Under the pieces are notes generated by a model. It saw only the letters and a program-made list of their open reading frames with translations. It was not told the DNA's origin and searched no databases. Source: Myxococcales bacterium (lineage in GTDB: Bacteria > Myxococcota_A > Polyangia > Haliangiales > Haliangiaceae). From it: a DNA stretch of 48,169 nt. The first letter of the stretch is position 1. Every line of letters starts with the position of its first letter. A program made the position numbers and the translations under genes. The stretch covers positions 1-48,169 of the forward strand of contig JAEUJY010000171.1 in the NCBI GenBank assembly GCA_016794525.1, read 5' to 3'. Of this stretch, positions 27,851 through 35,124 are shown piece after piece.

Positions 27851-29284
27851 TCACGCTCCCAGCTCGCGCAGCGTCGCGGCGATGATCTCGAGGCCCTGGC
27901 GGAGCCGCTCGGTCGGCTGCCAGGCGAAGCCGATCCGGAAGCCGTGCAGGTGCGGCTGGCCCAGGAACGCGGCGGTGCGCTGCTCGATCCACACCTGCCG
28001 GCGCGCCAGCCGCCGCTCGAACTCGCCCAGGTCGACGACGCGCGGCACCTCGACCCACAGGGTCGGCCCGCCACCGGGGCGGGTCCAGCGCACGGTGGGC
28101 GGCATCAGCTCGTCGAGCGCGGCCAGGCACGCCTGGTACCGCGCGTCGAGCTCGTGCTGCAGCGTGGCCAGGTGGCCGTCGTAGTAGCCGCGCTCGAGGA
28201 ACTCGGCGACGACCGCCTCGGACAGCCAGGCGTTGCCGAGCGTCGACAGCCGCTTCATCGCCAGGAGCGACGGCACCAGGCTGGGGTGGGCGACGACGAA
28301 GCCGACCCGCATCGACGGCAGGAGCTTCTTGGTGAAGCTGTTGACGTACAGCACGTGGTCGCCGCCGAGCAGCCGCAGCATCGGCCGGTACTCGCTGCCC
28401 GACAGCATGTCCGAGCCCCAGTCGTCCTCGACGATCGCCACGTCGTAGCGGCGCGCCAGCTCGAGCACGCCCATCAGATCGCCGGTCGTGTACGAGTAGC
28501 CGGTCGGGTTGTGGAAGCTCGAGATCGCGTAGAGCAGGCCGGGGCGCCCGGCCGCCAGCGCGCGCTCCCACGCGCCGAGATCGATGCCGGCGAACGGATC
28601 GAGCGGCAGGCCGGTCAGCTGGAGCTGCAGCGACTCGAACAGCAGCTTGGCGTAGGCGTAGACCGGCGTCTCGATCGCGACCCGGCGGATCTCGAGCGCG
28701 CGGGCGACGATGTCGAGCGCCTGCTGCGAGCCGGTGGTGACGATGATCGCGTCGGCGTCGACCTCGATGCCGCGCGCGGCCAGCCGCGCCGCGATCGCGC
28801 GGCGCAGCGGCGGGTAGCCCTGGGCGTCGTAGATGGTCGCGAGCCCGGGTTGGCGCAGCACCGCGCGCACGCACTCGGCCAGCTTCTCGGTGGGCAGCAG
28901 GTCGGGATCGATGAAGACGTTGCCCATCGCCAGGCCATCGCGCGGCGCGCCGGTCCCCAGCGTCGGCGGCGGGCGCAGCCGGGGCAGCGGCGGCGTGAGC
29001 ACCGGCGGCGGCGCGGCGACCGCGGCCGGCGCGTCGGCGATGAAGACGCCGTCGCGCTCGCGGCTGACCGCGACCCCGCGCGCGACCAGCTCGTCGTACG
29101 CCACCTGCGCGGTGTTCTTGCTCAGCCCGAGCTGCTGCTCGAGCACCCGCACCGGCGGCAGCCGGCTGCCGGCGGGCAGCCGCCCCGCCGCGTGCTCGCG
29201 GACCACCGCGTCGACCAGATCGGCCGCCGCGACCCGGCGACCGGCGACGTTGACGTGCAGCGCGACGTAGGGCGAGCGGGCCAT
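27851..29284 (-). CDS. MocR-type regulator (GntR HTH fused to PLP aminotransferase)
   Basis: A 477-residue MocR/PdxR-family protein. The N-terminal GntR winged helix is seen in GRLPAGSRLPPVRVLEQQLGLSKNT. After a Pro/Ala linker comes a fold-type I aminotransferase domain with IVTTGSQQALD, the SSFHNPTG cofactor motif, EDDWGSD and the PLP-lysine region NSFTKKLLPSMRVGF. Such proteins are transcription factors using PLP or an aminated intermediate as effector. Two direct repeats of GGGACAGC lie 35-65 bases upstream. No biosynthetic target gene is adjacent, so autoregulation or a remote target is likely. A small GTCACG/CGTGAC hairpin (27829-27846) follows the stop codon. Confidence 0.9.
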   Translation of the reverse strand: MARSPYVALHVNVAGRRVAAADLVDAVVREHAAGRLPAGSRLPPVRVLEQQLGLSKNTAQVAYDELVARGVAVSRERDGVFIADAPAAVAAPPPVLTPPLPRLRPPPTLGTGAPRDGLAMGNVFIDPDLLPTEKLAECVRAVLRQPGLATIYDAQGYPPLRRAIAARLAARGIEVDADAIIVTTGSQQALDIVARALEIRRVAIETPVYAYAKLLFESLQLQLTGLPLDPFAGIDLGAWERALAAGRPGLLYAISSFHNPTGYSYTTGDLMGVLELARRYDVAIVEDDWGSDMLSGSEYRPMLRLLGGDHVLYVNSFTKKLLPSMRVGFVVAHPSLVPSLLAMKRLSTLGNAWLSEAVVAEFLERGYYDGHLATLQHELDARYQACLAALDELMPPTVRWTRPGGGPTLWVEVPRVVDLGEFERRLARRQVWIEQRTAAFLGQPHLHGFRIGFAWQPTERLRQGLEIIAATLRELGA

Positions 29285-29318
29285 GCCCCGTCTTACGCTG
29301 CCGCTCGCGCCCGCGGAA

Positions 29319-29349
29319 GGGACAGCGATCAGCGCGCGGCTGGGACAGC
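29319..29349. promoter_or_regulatory. Direct repeats, predicted MocR operator
   Basis: GGGACAGC occurs at 29319-29326 and 29342-29349, 23 bases start to start, upstream of the MocR gene. Direct repeats around the -35 region are the usual architecture of MocR/PdxR binding sites. Binding is inferred. Confidence 0.45.
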
Positions 29350-29422
29350 CCCGCGTCTCCGGTTCGCGTCGCTCAACCCGCCCGACCGCCGCGCGTCATC
29401 CGGGTGGTCCGGCGGACAGCCG

Positions 29423-29484
29423 TCTCGGGTGGGGGCCCCGGGGGCATGACCCCGCCGGGGGAGGGTTTCGCGAGAAACCCTCCC
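29423..29484. repeat. Double-hairpin post-stop repeat, copy 3
   Basis: It begins TCTCGGGTGGGGGCCCC, lacking the CGTTTCG part seen in the other copies. Hairpin 2 is a perfect 11-bp stem, GGGAGGGTTTC-GCGA-GAAACCCTCCC (29459-29484). Compared with copies 1 and 2 (CTTT/AAAG) the loop-closing pairs have changed on both sides (TTTC/GAAA), so pairing is kept. It ends 6 bases from the stop codon of the minus-strand gene at 29491. Confidence 0.75.
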
Positions 29485-29490
29485 AGCAAC

Positions 29491-30294
29491 TCAAAGCAGC
29501 CAGAACGGCTTGCTGCCGGCGAACAGCACGGTGTCCTCGCCGGCGCTGGGGTCGGTGAGCTGCAGCTCGATCATCACGCCGCGCTTGGTGGCGCCGTTGT
29601 GCGGGTGGTGCTCGGTGACCTCGCCGTCGAGGATCGACACCACCTTGCCGACCGAGCTGCACCGCACCAGGCCCCACTTGCAGCGGTACAGCGTGGTGCC
29701 GGGCCGCGCGTTGGGCAGGTTGTCGTAAGGCACGAAGCCGACGACGACCTGGCGCTCCTTGGCCTTGAGGAAGTACGAGCTCGACAGCCGGCCGATCAGC
29801 GCCTTCTGGTCGGCGATCTGGTGATCGAGGGTGCGGGCCTGCAGCTCGGCGGCGGCCTTGTCGTCGGCGGCGTCGAGGCGCTCGAGAGCGGCGCGGTCGA
29901 GCTCGCGGCGCGCGGTGGCGGCGGCGACGGTGTGGCCGGCGGCGACGATCGCGGGCTTGAGGTCGTCCTCGAACTGCTGGTTGGTGGCGATCGTGCGGTC
30001 GAGGCGCGCCAGCTCGGCGGCGGCGCGGGCCCGGGCGACCTCGAGGGTGGCCAGGCGCTCCTCGGCGATCGCCAGCTCCTTGGACGCCTCGGCGACCTTC
30101 TCGTGGCGCGGCGACAGGATCACCGGGCGGACCCAGGTGTGATCGAGGAAGTAGTAGATGTTGACGACGACGTAGAAGACGAGCCCGACCAGGATCAGCG
30201 CAAGCGCGGCGATGCCGACGAGCTTGTACAGCTTCACCAGCAATGGCTGGAGCGCCAGGCGCGGTCGGTGCGCCCGTGACGCGGGGGTCGACAT
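29491..30294 (-). CDS. Membrane-anchored coiled-coil protein of unknown function
   Basis: A 267-residue protein: a short basic N-terminus, one membrane segment at about 25-48 (LVGIAALALILVGLVFYVVV), a long coiled coil (about 65-165, ASKELAIAEERLATLEVARA onward) and a C-terminal beta-rich domain (VVVGFVPYDNLPNARPGTTL). This layout resembles HlyD-type membrane-fusion or envelope-spanning proteins, but no signature is definite and no transporter gene is adjacent. TAGATG ends 8 bases before the ATG at 30294, suggesting a leaderless or nearly leaderless transcript. A double-hairpin repeat follows its stop codon. Confidence 0.7.
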   Translation of the reverse strand: MSTPASRAHRPRLALQPLLVKLYKLVGIAALALILVGLVFYVVVNIYYFLDHTWVRPVILSPRHEKVAEASKELAIAEERLATLEVARARAAAELARLDRTIATNQQFEDDLKPAIVAAGHTVAAATARRELDRAALERLDAADDKAAAELQARTLDHQIADQKALIGRLSSSYFLKAKERQVVVGFVPYDNLPNARPGTTLYRCKWGLVRCSSVGKVVSILDGEVTEHHPHNGATKRGVMIELQLTDPSAGEDTVLFAGSKPFWLL

Positions 30295-30361
30295 AGGGGC
30301 GCCATCTACCACAGGTCGACCGCGCCGACGCGGTTTTCGGGGCGCCGGAAGGTGCCCCGGA

Positions 30362-31285
30362 TCACCATCCCAGCCGGCCGGCGAGGGCCAGCCCGACGCC
30401 GCCGGTGGCGGCCACCAGCGCGGCGTACTGTCGCGCCGCGTCCGGATCCGGTTCACCGCGGACCGCCCGCAACAGCGTGTTCTTGCGGGTGTGCTCGTGC
30501 GGCACGAACTCGAGTGCGGTGGCCTGGTAGCCGGCCGCTCGCAGCAGCAAGAGCCGCATCAGATCGGTGAGCTCGGCGGCGGTCTCGCGGCGCAGGTGCG
30601 GGCTGCCCCACAGCGGCGCCAGCGCGCCGGCGGCGCCGGCGGTGGCCAGCGCCTCCCAGCCGCGGGCCAGCTCGGCCTGACAGCACGGCGCCACCGCGAT
30701 CACCGCCGCGCCCAGCTCGACGCCCAGCGCGATCGCCGCGCAGGTCGCGCCGTCGCACGCGTGCAGCCCGACCACGGCGTCGACCGGGCCGCCGTGGGTC
30801 GCGTCCCACGCGGCGCGCACGTCGGTCGACTCCAGCGAGCCGACCTGGTGGCGCACCTCGGCGTCGAGGCCGACCAGCGCGACGCGGCGCGCGCTCTCGG
30901 CGATCACCGCCGGGTTGCGATCGACGCCGAGCACGCGCACCGGGCGATCCCAGACGTGGGCGCCGCACCACGCCAGCACGGTCGTCAGGTACGAGCGCCC
31001 GCAGCCGGCGTCGACGATGCCGATCGGGCCTGGCGGCCGCGCCCGCAGCGCGGCGCCGAGCAGCGCGACCATGTGGTTGACCTGGAAGAACTTGCCGACC
31101 CGCCCCGGCGGCAGCGTGCCGTCGTCGGCGAGGATGCCCAGCGCGCGCAGCAGCACCGCCCCCTCGGCCGGCCGCACCGCGACCGCCTTGCCGCGCAGGA
31201 GCTCGTCGGTGCGGGTCGGCGTCCAGTGGGCCGCCGCGCGCGCGGCGATGGCGCGCGCCCAGTGCTCGCGGCGCGCGTCGGTCAC
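30362..31285 (-). CDS. Class I SAM-dependent methyltransferase
   Basis: A 307-residue protein with a Rossmann methyltransferase core: motif I VDAGCGRSYLT near residue 95, the acidic end of strand 2 in VLGVDRN, and VGLHACDGAT followed by VIAVAPCCQAEL, which resembles the PCC motif of the Methyltransf_32 (METTL25/GSTCD-like) group. The substrate is unknown; that family includes RNA- and protein-directed members. The GTG start at 31285 overlaps the yaeQ stop (GTGA), so the two are co-translated. Confidence 0.8.
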   Translation of the reverse strand: MTDARREHWARAIAARAAAHWTPTRTDELLRGKAVAVRPAEGAVLLRALGILADDGTLPPGRVGKFFQVNHMVALLGAALRARPPGPIGIVDAGCGRSYLTTVLAWCGAHVWDRPVRVLGVDRNPAVIAESARRVALVGLDAEVRHQVGSLESTDVRAAWDATHGGPVDAVVGLHACDGATCAAIALGVELGAAVIAVAPCCQAELARGWEALATAGAAGALAPLWGSPHLRRETAAELTDLMRLLLLRAAGYQATALEFVPHEHTRKNTLLRAVRGEPDPDAARQYAALVAATGGVGLALAGRLGW

Positions 31286-31815
31286 GACACCCGCGTGACC
31301 GCGCCCTCGTGCTGCTGGCCGCCGGCGCCGAGGTACAGCGACCCGCCGCTCACCGCCAGCTCCCAGCGGTTCATGCGATCGAGCGTCGCGGCGGCCGCGT
31401 CGAGGAACTCCGGGGCCAGCGCGTACAGCTCGATCGCGTCGACCTTGTGGACGTTGCGCTCGCGCAGCTCGGCGAGCAGCGCCACCAGGTTGCGCCAGCC
31501 GTAGACCGCGACCCGCGGGCTGGCCTTGGCCGCGCGGTGCAGGCGATCGGCCGCCGGCAGGCCGACCTCGATCCACGCCCGCAGATCGCCGCGCAGGTCG
31601 CGCTGCCACAACGCCGGCTCGTCGTCGGCGGCCAGCCCGCGGGTGAAGTCGACGCCCTCGGCGTGCTCGAGCGCGCGCGCGATCACCCGCGCCACCAGGT
31701 AGCGCTCGCTCTCGGACGGGTGCTGCGCGACCCGCAGGTCGAGGGTCTCGTACAGGCCGCGGTCGCTGTCGGCGAGCGCGATCTCGAAGCGGCGGACGGT
31801 CGCGGTCAGGGCCAT
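31282..31815 (-). CDS. yaeQ: YaeQ family protein
   Basis: A 177-residue protein matching YaeQ: MALTATVRRFEIALADSDRG at the start, the HPSESERYLVARVIARAL helix, and VYGWRN and LYLGAG towards the C-terminus. YaeQ has a PD-(D/E)XK-nuclease-like fold with unclear biological role. The ATG at 31815 overlaps the stop of the upstream lipoprotein gene and its own stop overlaps the methyltransferase start, giving a three-gene operon. Confidence 0.9.
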   Translation of the reverse strand: MALTATVRRFEIALADSDRGLYETLDLRVAQHPSESERYLVARVIARALEHAEGVDFTRGLAADDEPALWQRDLRGDLRAWIEVGLPAADRLHRAAKASPRVAVYGWRNLVALLAELRERNVHKVDAIELYALAPEFLDAAAATLDRMNRWELAVSGGSLYLGAGGQQHEGAVTRVS

Positions 31816-32882
31816 CACATCTCCGGCGGCGGGGGGCAGGTGCAGGGCGTGCCGGCGGTGCAGCCGGGCGCGTCGTCGGCGATCATCAGCGCGTCGAACG
31901 CGGCCCGGGTATAGCGCGTCCCGATCGCCACCTGGTTGCCGAGCGCGCGGCAGCTCTGGAAGACGTCGTAGGCCGTCGTCGCCGTCGCGAGCGAGCCGCG
32001 CACGCGCATGACCTCGCTGCCGGTCGCGGTGCTCGCGTAGGCCGCCACCCCGACGGCCTGGCCATCGCTGAACGGCTGGCCGATCATCCCCGACCCGATC
32101 AGCTGCTCGGAGCCGCTGCTCATGCGGCGGTAGCTGGTGGCGAAGCCGGCGCTCATGCCGCCGGTGTCGTCGACCTCGACCCGGCAGCCGGCCGGCTCGC
32201 CGTTGGTGGTCTGGGTGTGGATCCACGCGACCACCGCGTGCCGGTCGACGCTGACGCCGGCGTCGTTGGCGGCCGGCATGAGCGTGAGCACCGCGCCGCT
32301 GACCAGCACCTGCGGTCGCGTGAACGTCGCCATCGGGAAGACGATCTGCAGCGGCTCGGCGGCGGCGTCCTGGGTGAGCCGGCTGCCGCCGACTTGCCAC
32401 GCCGAGGCCGCGCCGGTGATCGTGTAGCGGGCGCGCGTGTCGCTGGCGAAGCCGTCGAACCACGCGACGCACTGCGACGTCCCGAGCTCGAGGTCGCAGG
32501 CGTCGCCGAGCCCGTCCTGATCGACGTTGGCGCCCCCGGCGCCGACGATGCTCGGGCACGGATCGCAGCGATCGCCGAGGCCGTCGCCGTCGTCGTCGCG
32601 CTGCAGCGGGTTGGGCACGGTCGGGCAGTTGTCGCCGGCGGTGACGCCGTCGCCGTCGGGATCGGTGGCCGAGGCGTCGCCGGGGGCGTCGGCGGGGGCG
32701 TCGGCGGGGGCGTCGGGCGGGGGCGCGCCATCGCCGGGATCGCCGTCGGCGACCTCGCCGTCGACGGTCGCGCCGTCCCGGCTGACCACCGGATCGAGCC
32801 CGAACAGCTGGTTGCAGCCGCTCGTCGCGAGCGCGAGCGCCATCGCGATCGACGCGACGGTCGGCCACCCCGCGAGACGCAT
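31815..32882 (-). CDS. Predicted lipoprotein with thrombospondin type 3 repeats
   Basis: A 355-residue protein with a signal peptide and lipobox (LALATSGCNQLFGLDP). An Asp/Pro/Ala-rich linker (PPPDAPADAPADAPGDA) is followed by calcium-binding TSP3 repeats (DPDGDGVTAGDNCPTVPNP, DDDGDGLGDRCDPCP, DQDGLGDACD) and a C-terminal beta-rich domain that may be concanavalin/lectin-like. GCNQLFGLD-type lipoproteins are frequent in Haliangium-like myxobacteria. Start ATG 32882 gives a normal signal peptide; upstream in-frame starts reach into the divergent gene. Its ligand is unknown. Confidence 0.8.
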   Translation of the reverse strand: MRLAGWPTVASIAMALALATSGCNQLFGLDPVVSRDGATVDGEVADGDPGDGAPPPDAPADAPADAPGDASATDPDGDGVTAGDNCPTVPNPLQRDDDGDGLGDRCDPCPSIVGAGGANVDQDGLGDACDLELGTSQCVAWFDGFASDTRARYTITGAASAWQVGGSRLTQDAAAEPLQIVFPMATFTRPQVLVSGAVLTLMPAANDAGVSVDRHAVVAWIHTQTTNGEPAGCRVEVDDTGGMSAGFATSYRRMSSGSEQLIGSGMIGQPFSDGQAVGVAAYASTATGSEVMRVRGSLATATTAYDVFQSCRALGNQVAIGTRYTRAAFDALMIADDAPGCTAGTPCTCPPPPEM

Positions 32883-32904
32883 CCCGATCACGGTACCATG
32901 GCGC

Positions 32905-33426
32905 ATGGCACGCACCGCGATCGACAAGCGCGACCACGCCGACCCGCCGCGGGTCGAGGTGCTCACCGAGTCGAAGTCCCCGAACTACCCCATCGGGAAG
33001 ATGCTGATCTCGTCGCCGCGCGAGCTCGAGGCGGTCATCCGCCGCGTCCCCGAGGGCCGCGTGCTGACGCTGGCCGCGCTGCGCGCCAACCTGGCCAAGG
33101 CCCACCGCGCCGACTACACCTGCCCGCTCACCACCGGCATCTTCCTGCGGGTCGTCGGCGAGGCCGCCGAGGAGGAGCGGGCCGCGCGCGGCGGCGACGT
33201 CGCGCCGTACTGGCGGGTGGTGCGCGACGACGGCGCGCTGATCGACACGCTGCCCGGCGGCACCGAGGCCCAGGCCCGGCGGCTGGTGGCCGAGGACGTG
33301 ACCGTGCTGTTCCTGGGCAAGGTGCCCAAGGTCACCGAGGTCAGCCACTTCGCGTGGACGCCGCCGGCGCTCGGCAAGGCGGGGCTCAAGGCCGCGCCGA
33401 CGTCGAAGCGCAGCGGCCGGCGGTAG
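32905..33426 (+). CDS. MGMT/ATL-like DNA-binding-domain protein without the active-site Cys
   Basis: A 173-residue protein related to the DNA-binding domain of O6-alkylguanine alkyltransferases: IRRVPEGRVLTLAALRANL, CPLTTGIFLRVVGEAAEEE and PYWRVVRDDG. In true alkyltransferases the last motif is PCHRV with the acceptor Cys; here residue 102 is Tyr, so alkyl transfer is unlikely and an alkyltransferase-like (lesion-flagging) role is possible. A long N-terminus (VEVLTESKSPNYPIGKMLIS) is unlike Atl1. TACCAT ends 5 bases before ATG 32905. It is divergent from the TSP3 lipoprotein. Confidence 0.7.
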   Translation: MARTAIDKRDHADPPRVEVLTESKSPNYPIGKMLISSPRELEAVIRRVPEGRVLTLAALRANLAKAHRADYTCPLTTGIFLRVVGEAAEEERAARGGDVAPYWRVVRDDGALIDTLPGGTEAQARRLVAEDVTVLFLGKVPKVTEVSHFAWTPPALGKAGLKAAPTSKRSGRR

Positions 33427-33470
33427 CGCGCGGCTAGCGGGCGTCCGGCGAGAGAAGATCGAGACCCGAT

Positions 33471-33503
33471 CGGGCACGGGCACGGGCACGGGCACGGGCA
33501 CGG
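33471..33503. repeat. CGGGCA hexamer tandem repeat
   Basis: About five consecutive CGGGCA units lie in the spacer between convergent genes. The same unit is repeated four times at 16997-17022, also in a spacer. Confidence 0.8.
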
Positions 33504-33504
33504 G

Positions 33505-33548
33505 GCAGGTTGGCTTCGAACCGCCGCTGGCGGTTCGAAGCGACCTGC
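33505..33548. terminator. Long perfect hairpin between convergent genes
   Basis: CTTCGAACCGCC (33514-33525), loop GCT, and GGCGGTTCGAAG (33529-33540) form a perfect 12-bp stem. Outside it GCAGGT (33505-33510) pairs with ACCTGC (33543-33548). It reaches the eutL stop codon and lies behind the plus-strand gene, so a two-way terminator is likely, although neither side has a T-run. Confidence 0.5.
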
Positions 33549-34219
33549 TAGCGGGCGTGGGGGCGCAGCGCGACGTCGACCACCGCGTCGATGAACGCCG
33601 CCGCGGCGGCGCGGCACGCGGCGAGATCGCCGCGGCGGTGGCCGGTCAGCCACGCGCACGCGAAGTTGGTCTCGGTGGGCGGCGCGACGATCTTCACCGC
33701 GCGCACGTCGGCGGCCTTGAGCGCGGCGTCGAAGCCGAGCGTGGCCTCGAGCGGCGGCGCCACCAGGTAGGCCAGGCACTCGCCGACGGCGAGCCCGCTC
33801 TCCTTCGCCAGGTAATGGCCCAGCGAGCCGATCACGTGCGGGAAGACGGTGACCCCGCGCGCGCCGTCGGCGTCGTAGAAGCACGCGTCGTGGGCCAGGC
33901 ACGCGGTCAGCGCGGCCAGGCCGTCCTCGATCGACTGCGGCTCGGCGGCGGCGAGCACGCCGAGGATCTCGCCCGACAGCTTGCCCGAGGCGTGGGCGCT
34001 GCCGGCGTAGAAGCTCTTGGCGAACACCACGTCGACCGCGGCGTGCTTGGTGGCCTCGTCGAGCGCGACGTACAGCGCGTCGTCCTGATCGCAGGTGACC
34101 AGGCCGAGCGAGGTGTGGCGCGTCGGGTCGGCGCCGTAGGCGGCGAGCAGCGCGGGATCGGCGTTGGGGATGCGGCGCACCGACAAGAGCGTCGGGACGA
34201 TCGGCTCGAGCAGGCTCAT
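33548..34219 (-). CDS. eutL: Ethanolamine microcompartment shell protein EutL
   Basis: A 223-residue full-length EutL (the E. coli protein has 219) with two fused BMC-type domains. Recognisable segments are LGLVTCDQDDALYVALDEAT, VVFAKSFYAGSAHASG, LAYLVAPPLEATLGFDAALK and PPTETNFACAWLTG. EutL forms trimers with a gated central pore in the shell of ethanolamine-utilisation compartments. It overlaps eutC in ATGA and has a GGAGGTG ribosome site. No other shell protein is in the window, although eutB-eutC-eutL keeps the order of enterobacterial eut operons. Confidence 0.9.
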   Translation of the reverse strand: MSLLEPIVPTLLSVRRIPNADPALLAAYGADPTRHTSLGLVTCDQDDALYVALDEATKHAAVDVVFAKSFYAGSAHASGKLSGEILGVLAAAEPQSIEDGLAALTACLAHDACFYDADGARGVTVFPHVIGSLGHYLAKESGLAVGECLAYLVAPPLEATLGFDAALKAADVRAVKIVAPPTETNFACAWLTGHRRGDLAACRAAAAAFIDAVVDVALRPHAR

Positions 34220-35124
34220 CGCGCACCTCCGCGCTCGACCAGCCGCTGCCGCACCTGCGGCGCGCGGTAGCCGCGCTCGATCACCGCGTCGACCTTGGCC
34301 AGGTCGAGGCCGACGCCGCTGACACCCTGCTGGATCATCGCGTGGGCCAGCGCCGCCAGCCGCGGCGCGGCCTCGTCGGCCGGCGTGCCGCGGGCGTGCA
34401 GGTTGGACATCATGTTGCGGTCGCCGTCGGTCTTGCCCAGCGCCGGGCCGTGGACCAGGTACGCCGACAGGCCGTCGCCGGTGCCCAGCCCCGGCCGCTC
34501 GCCGAGCAGGATGATCGCCACCTTGGCGCCGACCTCGGCGCCGATCTCGTCCTCGAGCCAGACCCGCGCGAACTTCGCGCACACCGGCGCGCCGACGGTC
34601 AGGCCGCGCGCGCGCAGCGCCGCGACGGTGGCCTCGTACAGCGCCGGGCCGGCCTGCATGCACGCCAGCGCCGACAGGCCGTCGGCGAGGATCACCTGCA
34701 CGTCGACGCCCTTGGCGGCCTGGGCCTGCAGCCGGGCCAGCGACTCGGGCGCCAGGCGCCGTCCGAGATCCGGACGCAGCAGGTACTCGCGGTGATCGGC
34801 GACCCGGGTCTGCAGCGGCAGGAAGCCGTGGTCCTTGGCCCAGCCGTCGGTGAGCTCGGCGGCGACCGCCTCGTGGGCCACCGCCAGCTCGGCCTGGAAC
34901 TGCAGCACGACGTCGGTGGCGTAGCGGGTGCCGACGTGGCCGATGCCGAGCAGCGCGGTGGTGTGTTCGCTGGCCGCGCCCGGGGTGAGCGGCGGGCGTC
35001 GCGCGACGTAGACCCGGGCCGGCGGCGCGACCACCGGCGGCAGCGCGATCCGCGGCGGCATCGGATCGGCGGCGCCGCGGCGGGCCCGCACCTCGGCGAC
35101 CAGCGCGCGGGTCAGGCTGCTCAC
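34216..35124 (-). CDS. eutC: Ethanolamine ammonia-lyase small subunit
   Basis: A 302-residue EutC. Family segments include the conserved VILADGLSALA, LLGERPGLGTGDGLSAYLVHGP and DRNMMSNLHARGTP. With EutB it forms the adenosylcobalamin-dependent lyase converting ethanolamine to acetaldehyde and ammonia. The N-terminal 60 residues include a Pro-rich linker (PPRIALPPVVAPPARVYV), where E. coli EutC carries compartment-targeting sequence; the similarity is in position, not in clear sequence. The GTG start at 35124 overlaps the eutB stop. Confidence 0.92.
   Translation of the reverse strand: MSSLTRALVAEVRARRGAADPMPPRIALPPVVAPPARVYVARRPPLTPGAASEHTTALLGIGHVGTRYATDVVLQFQAELAVAHEAVAAELTDGWAKDHGFLPLQTRVADHREYLLRPDLGRRLAPESLARLQAQAAKGVDVQVILADGLSALACMQAGPALYEATVAALRARGLTVGAPVCAKFARVWLEDEIGAEVGAKVAIILLGERPGLGTGDGLSAYLVHGPALGKTDGDRNMMSNLHARGTPADEAAPRLAALAHAMIQQGVSGVGLDLAKVDAVIERGYRAPQVRQRLVERGGAR

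Noticed and set aside
24782-29449. Very long plus-strand open frame (about 1555 codons) antisense to the kinase fusion and MocR genes
   Set aside because: No start context, biased Arg/Gly/Gln composition and no domain. The minus-strand genes show clear motifs throughout the same region.
29299-29558. Small plus-strand open frames upstream of the third double-hairpin repeat
   Set aside because: They run through the MocR control region and the hairpin repeat, have no ribosome site, and look like chance frames.
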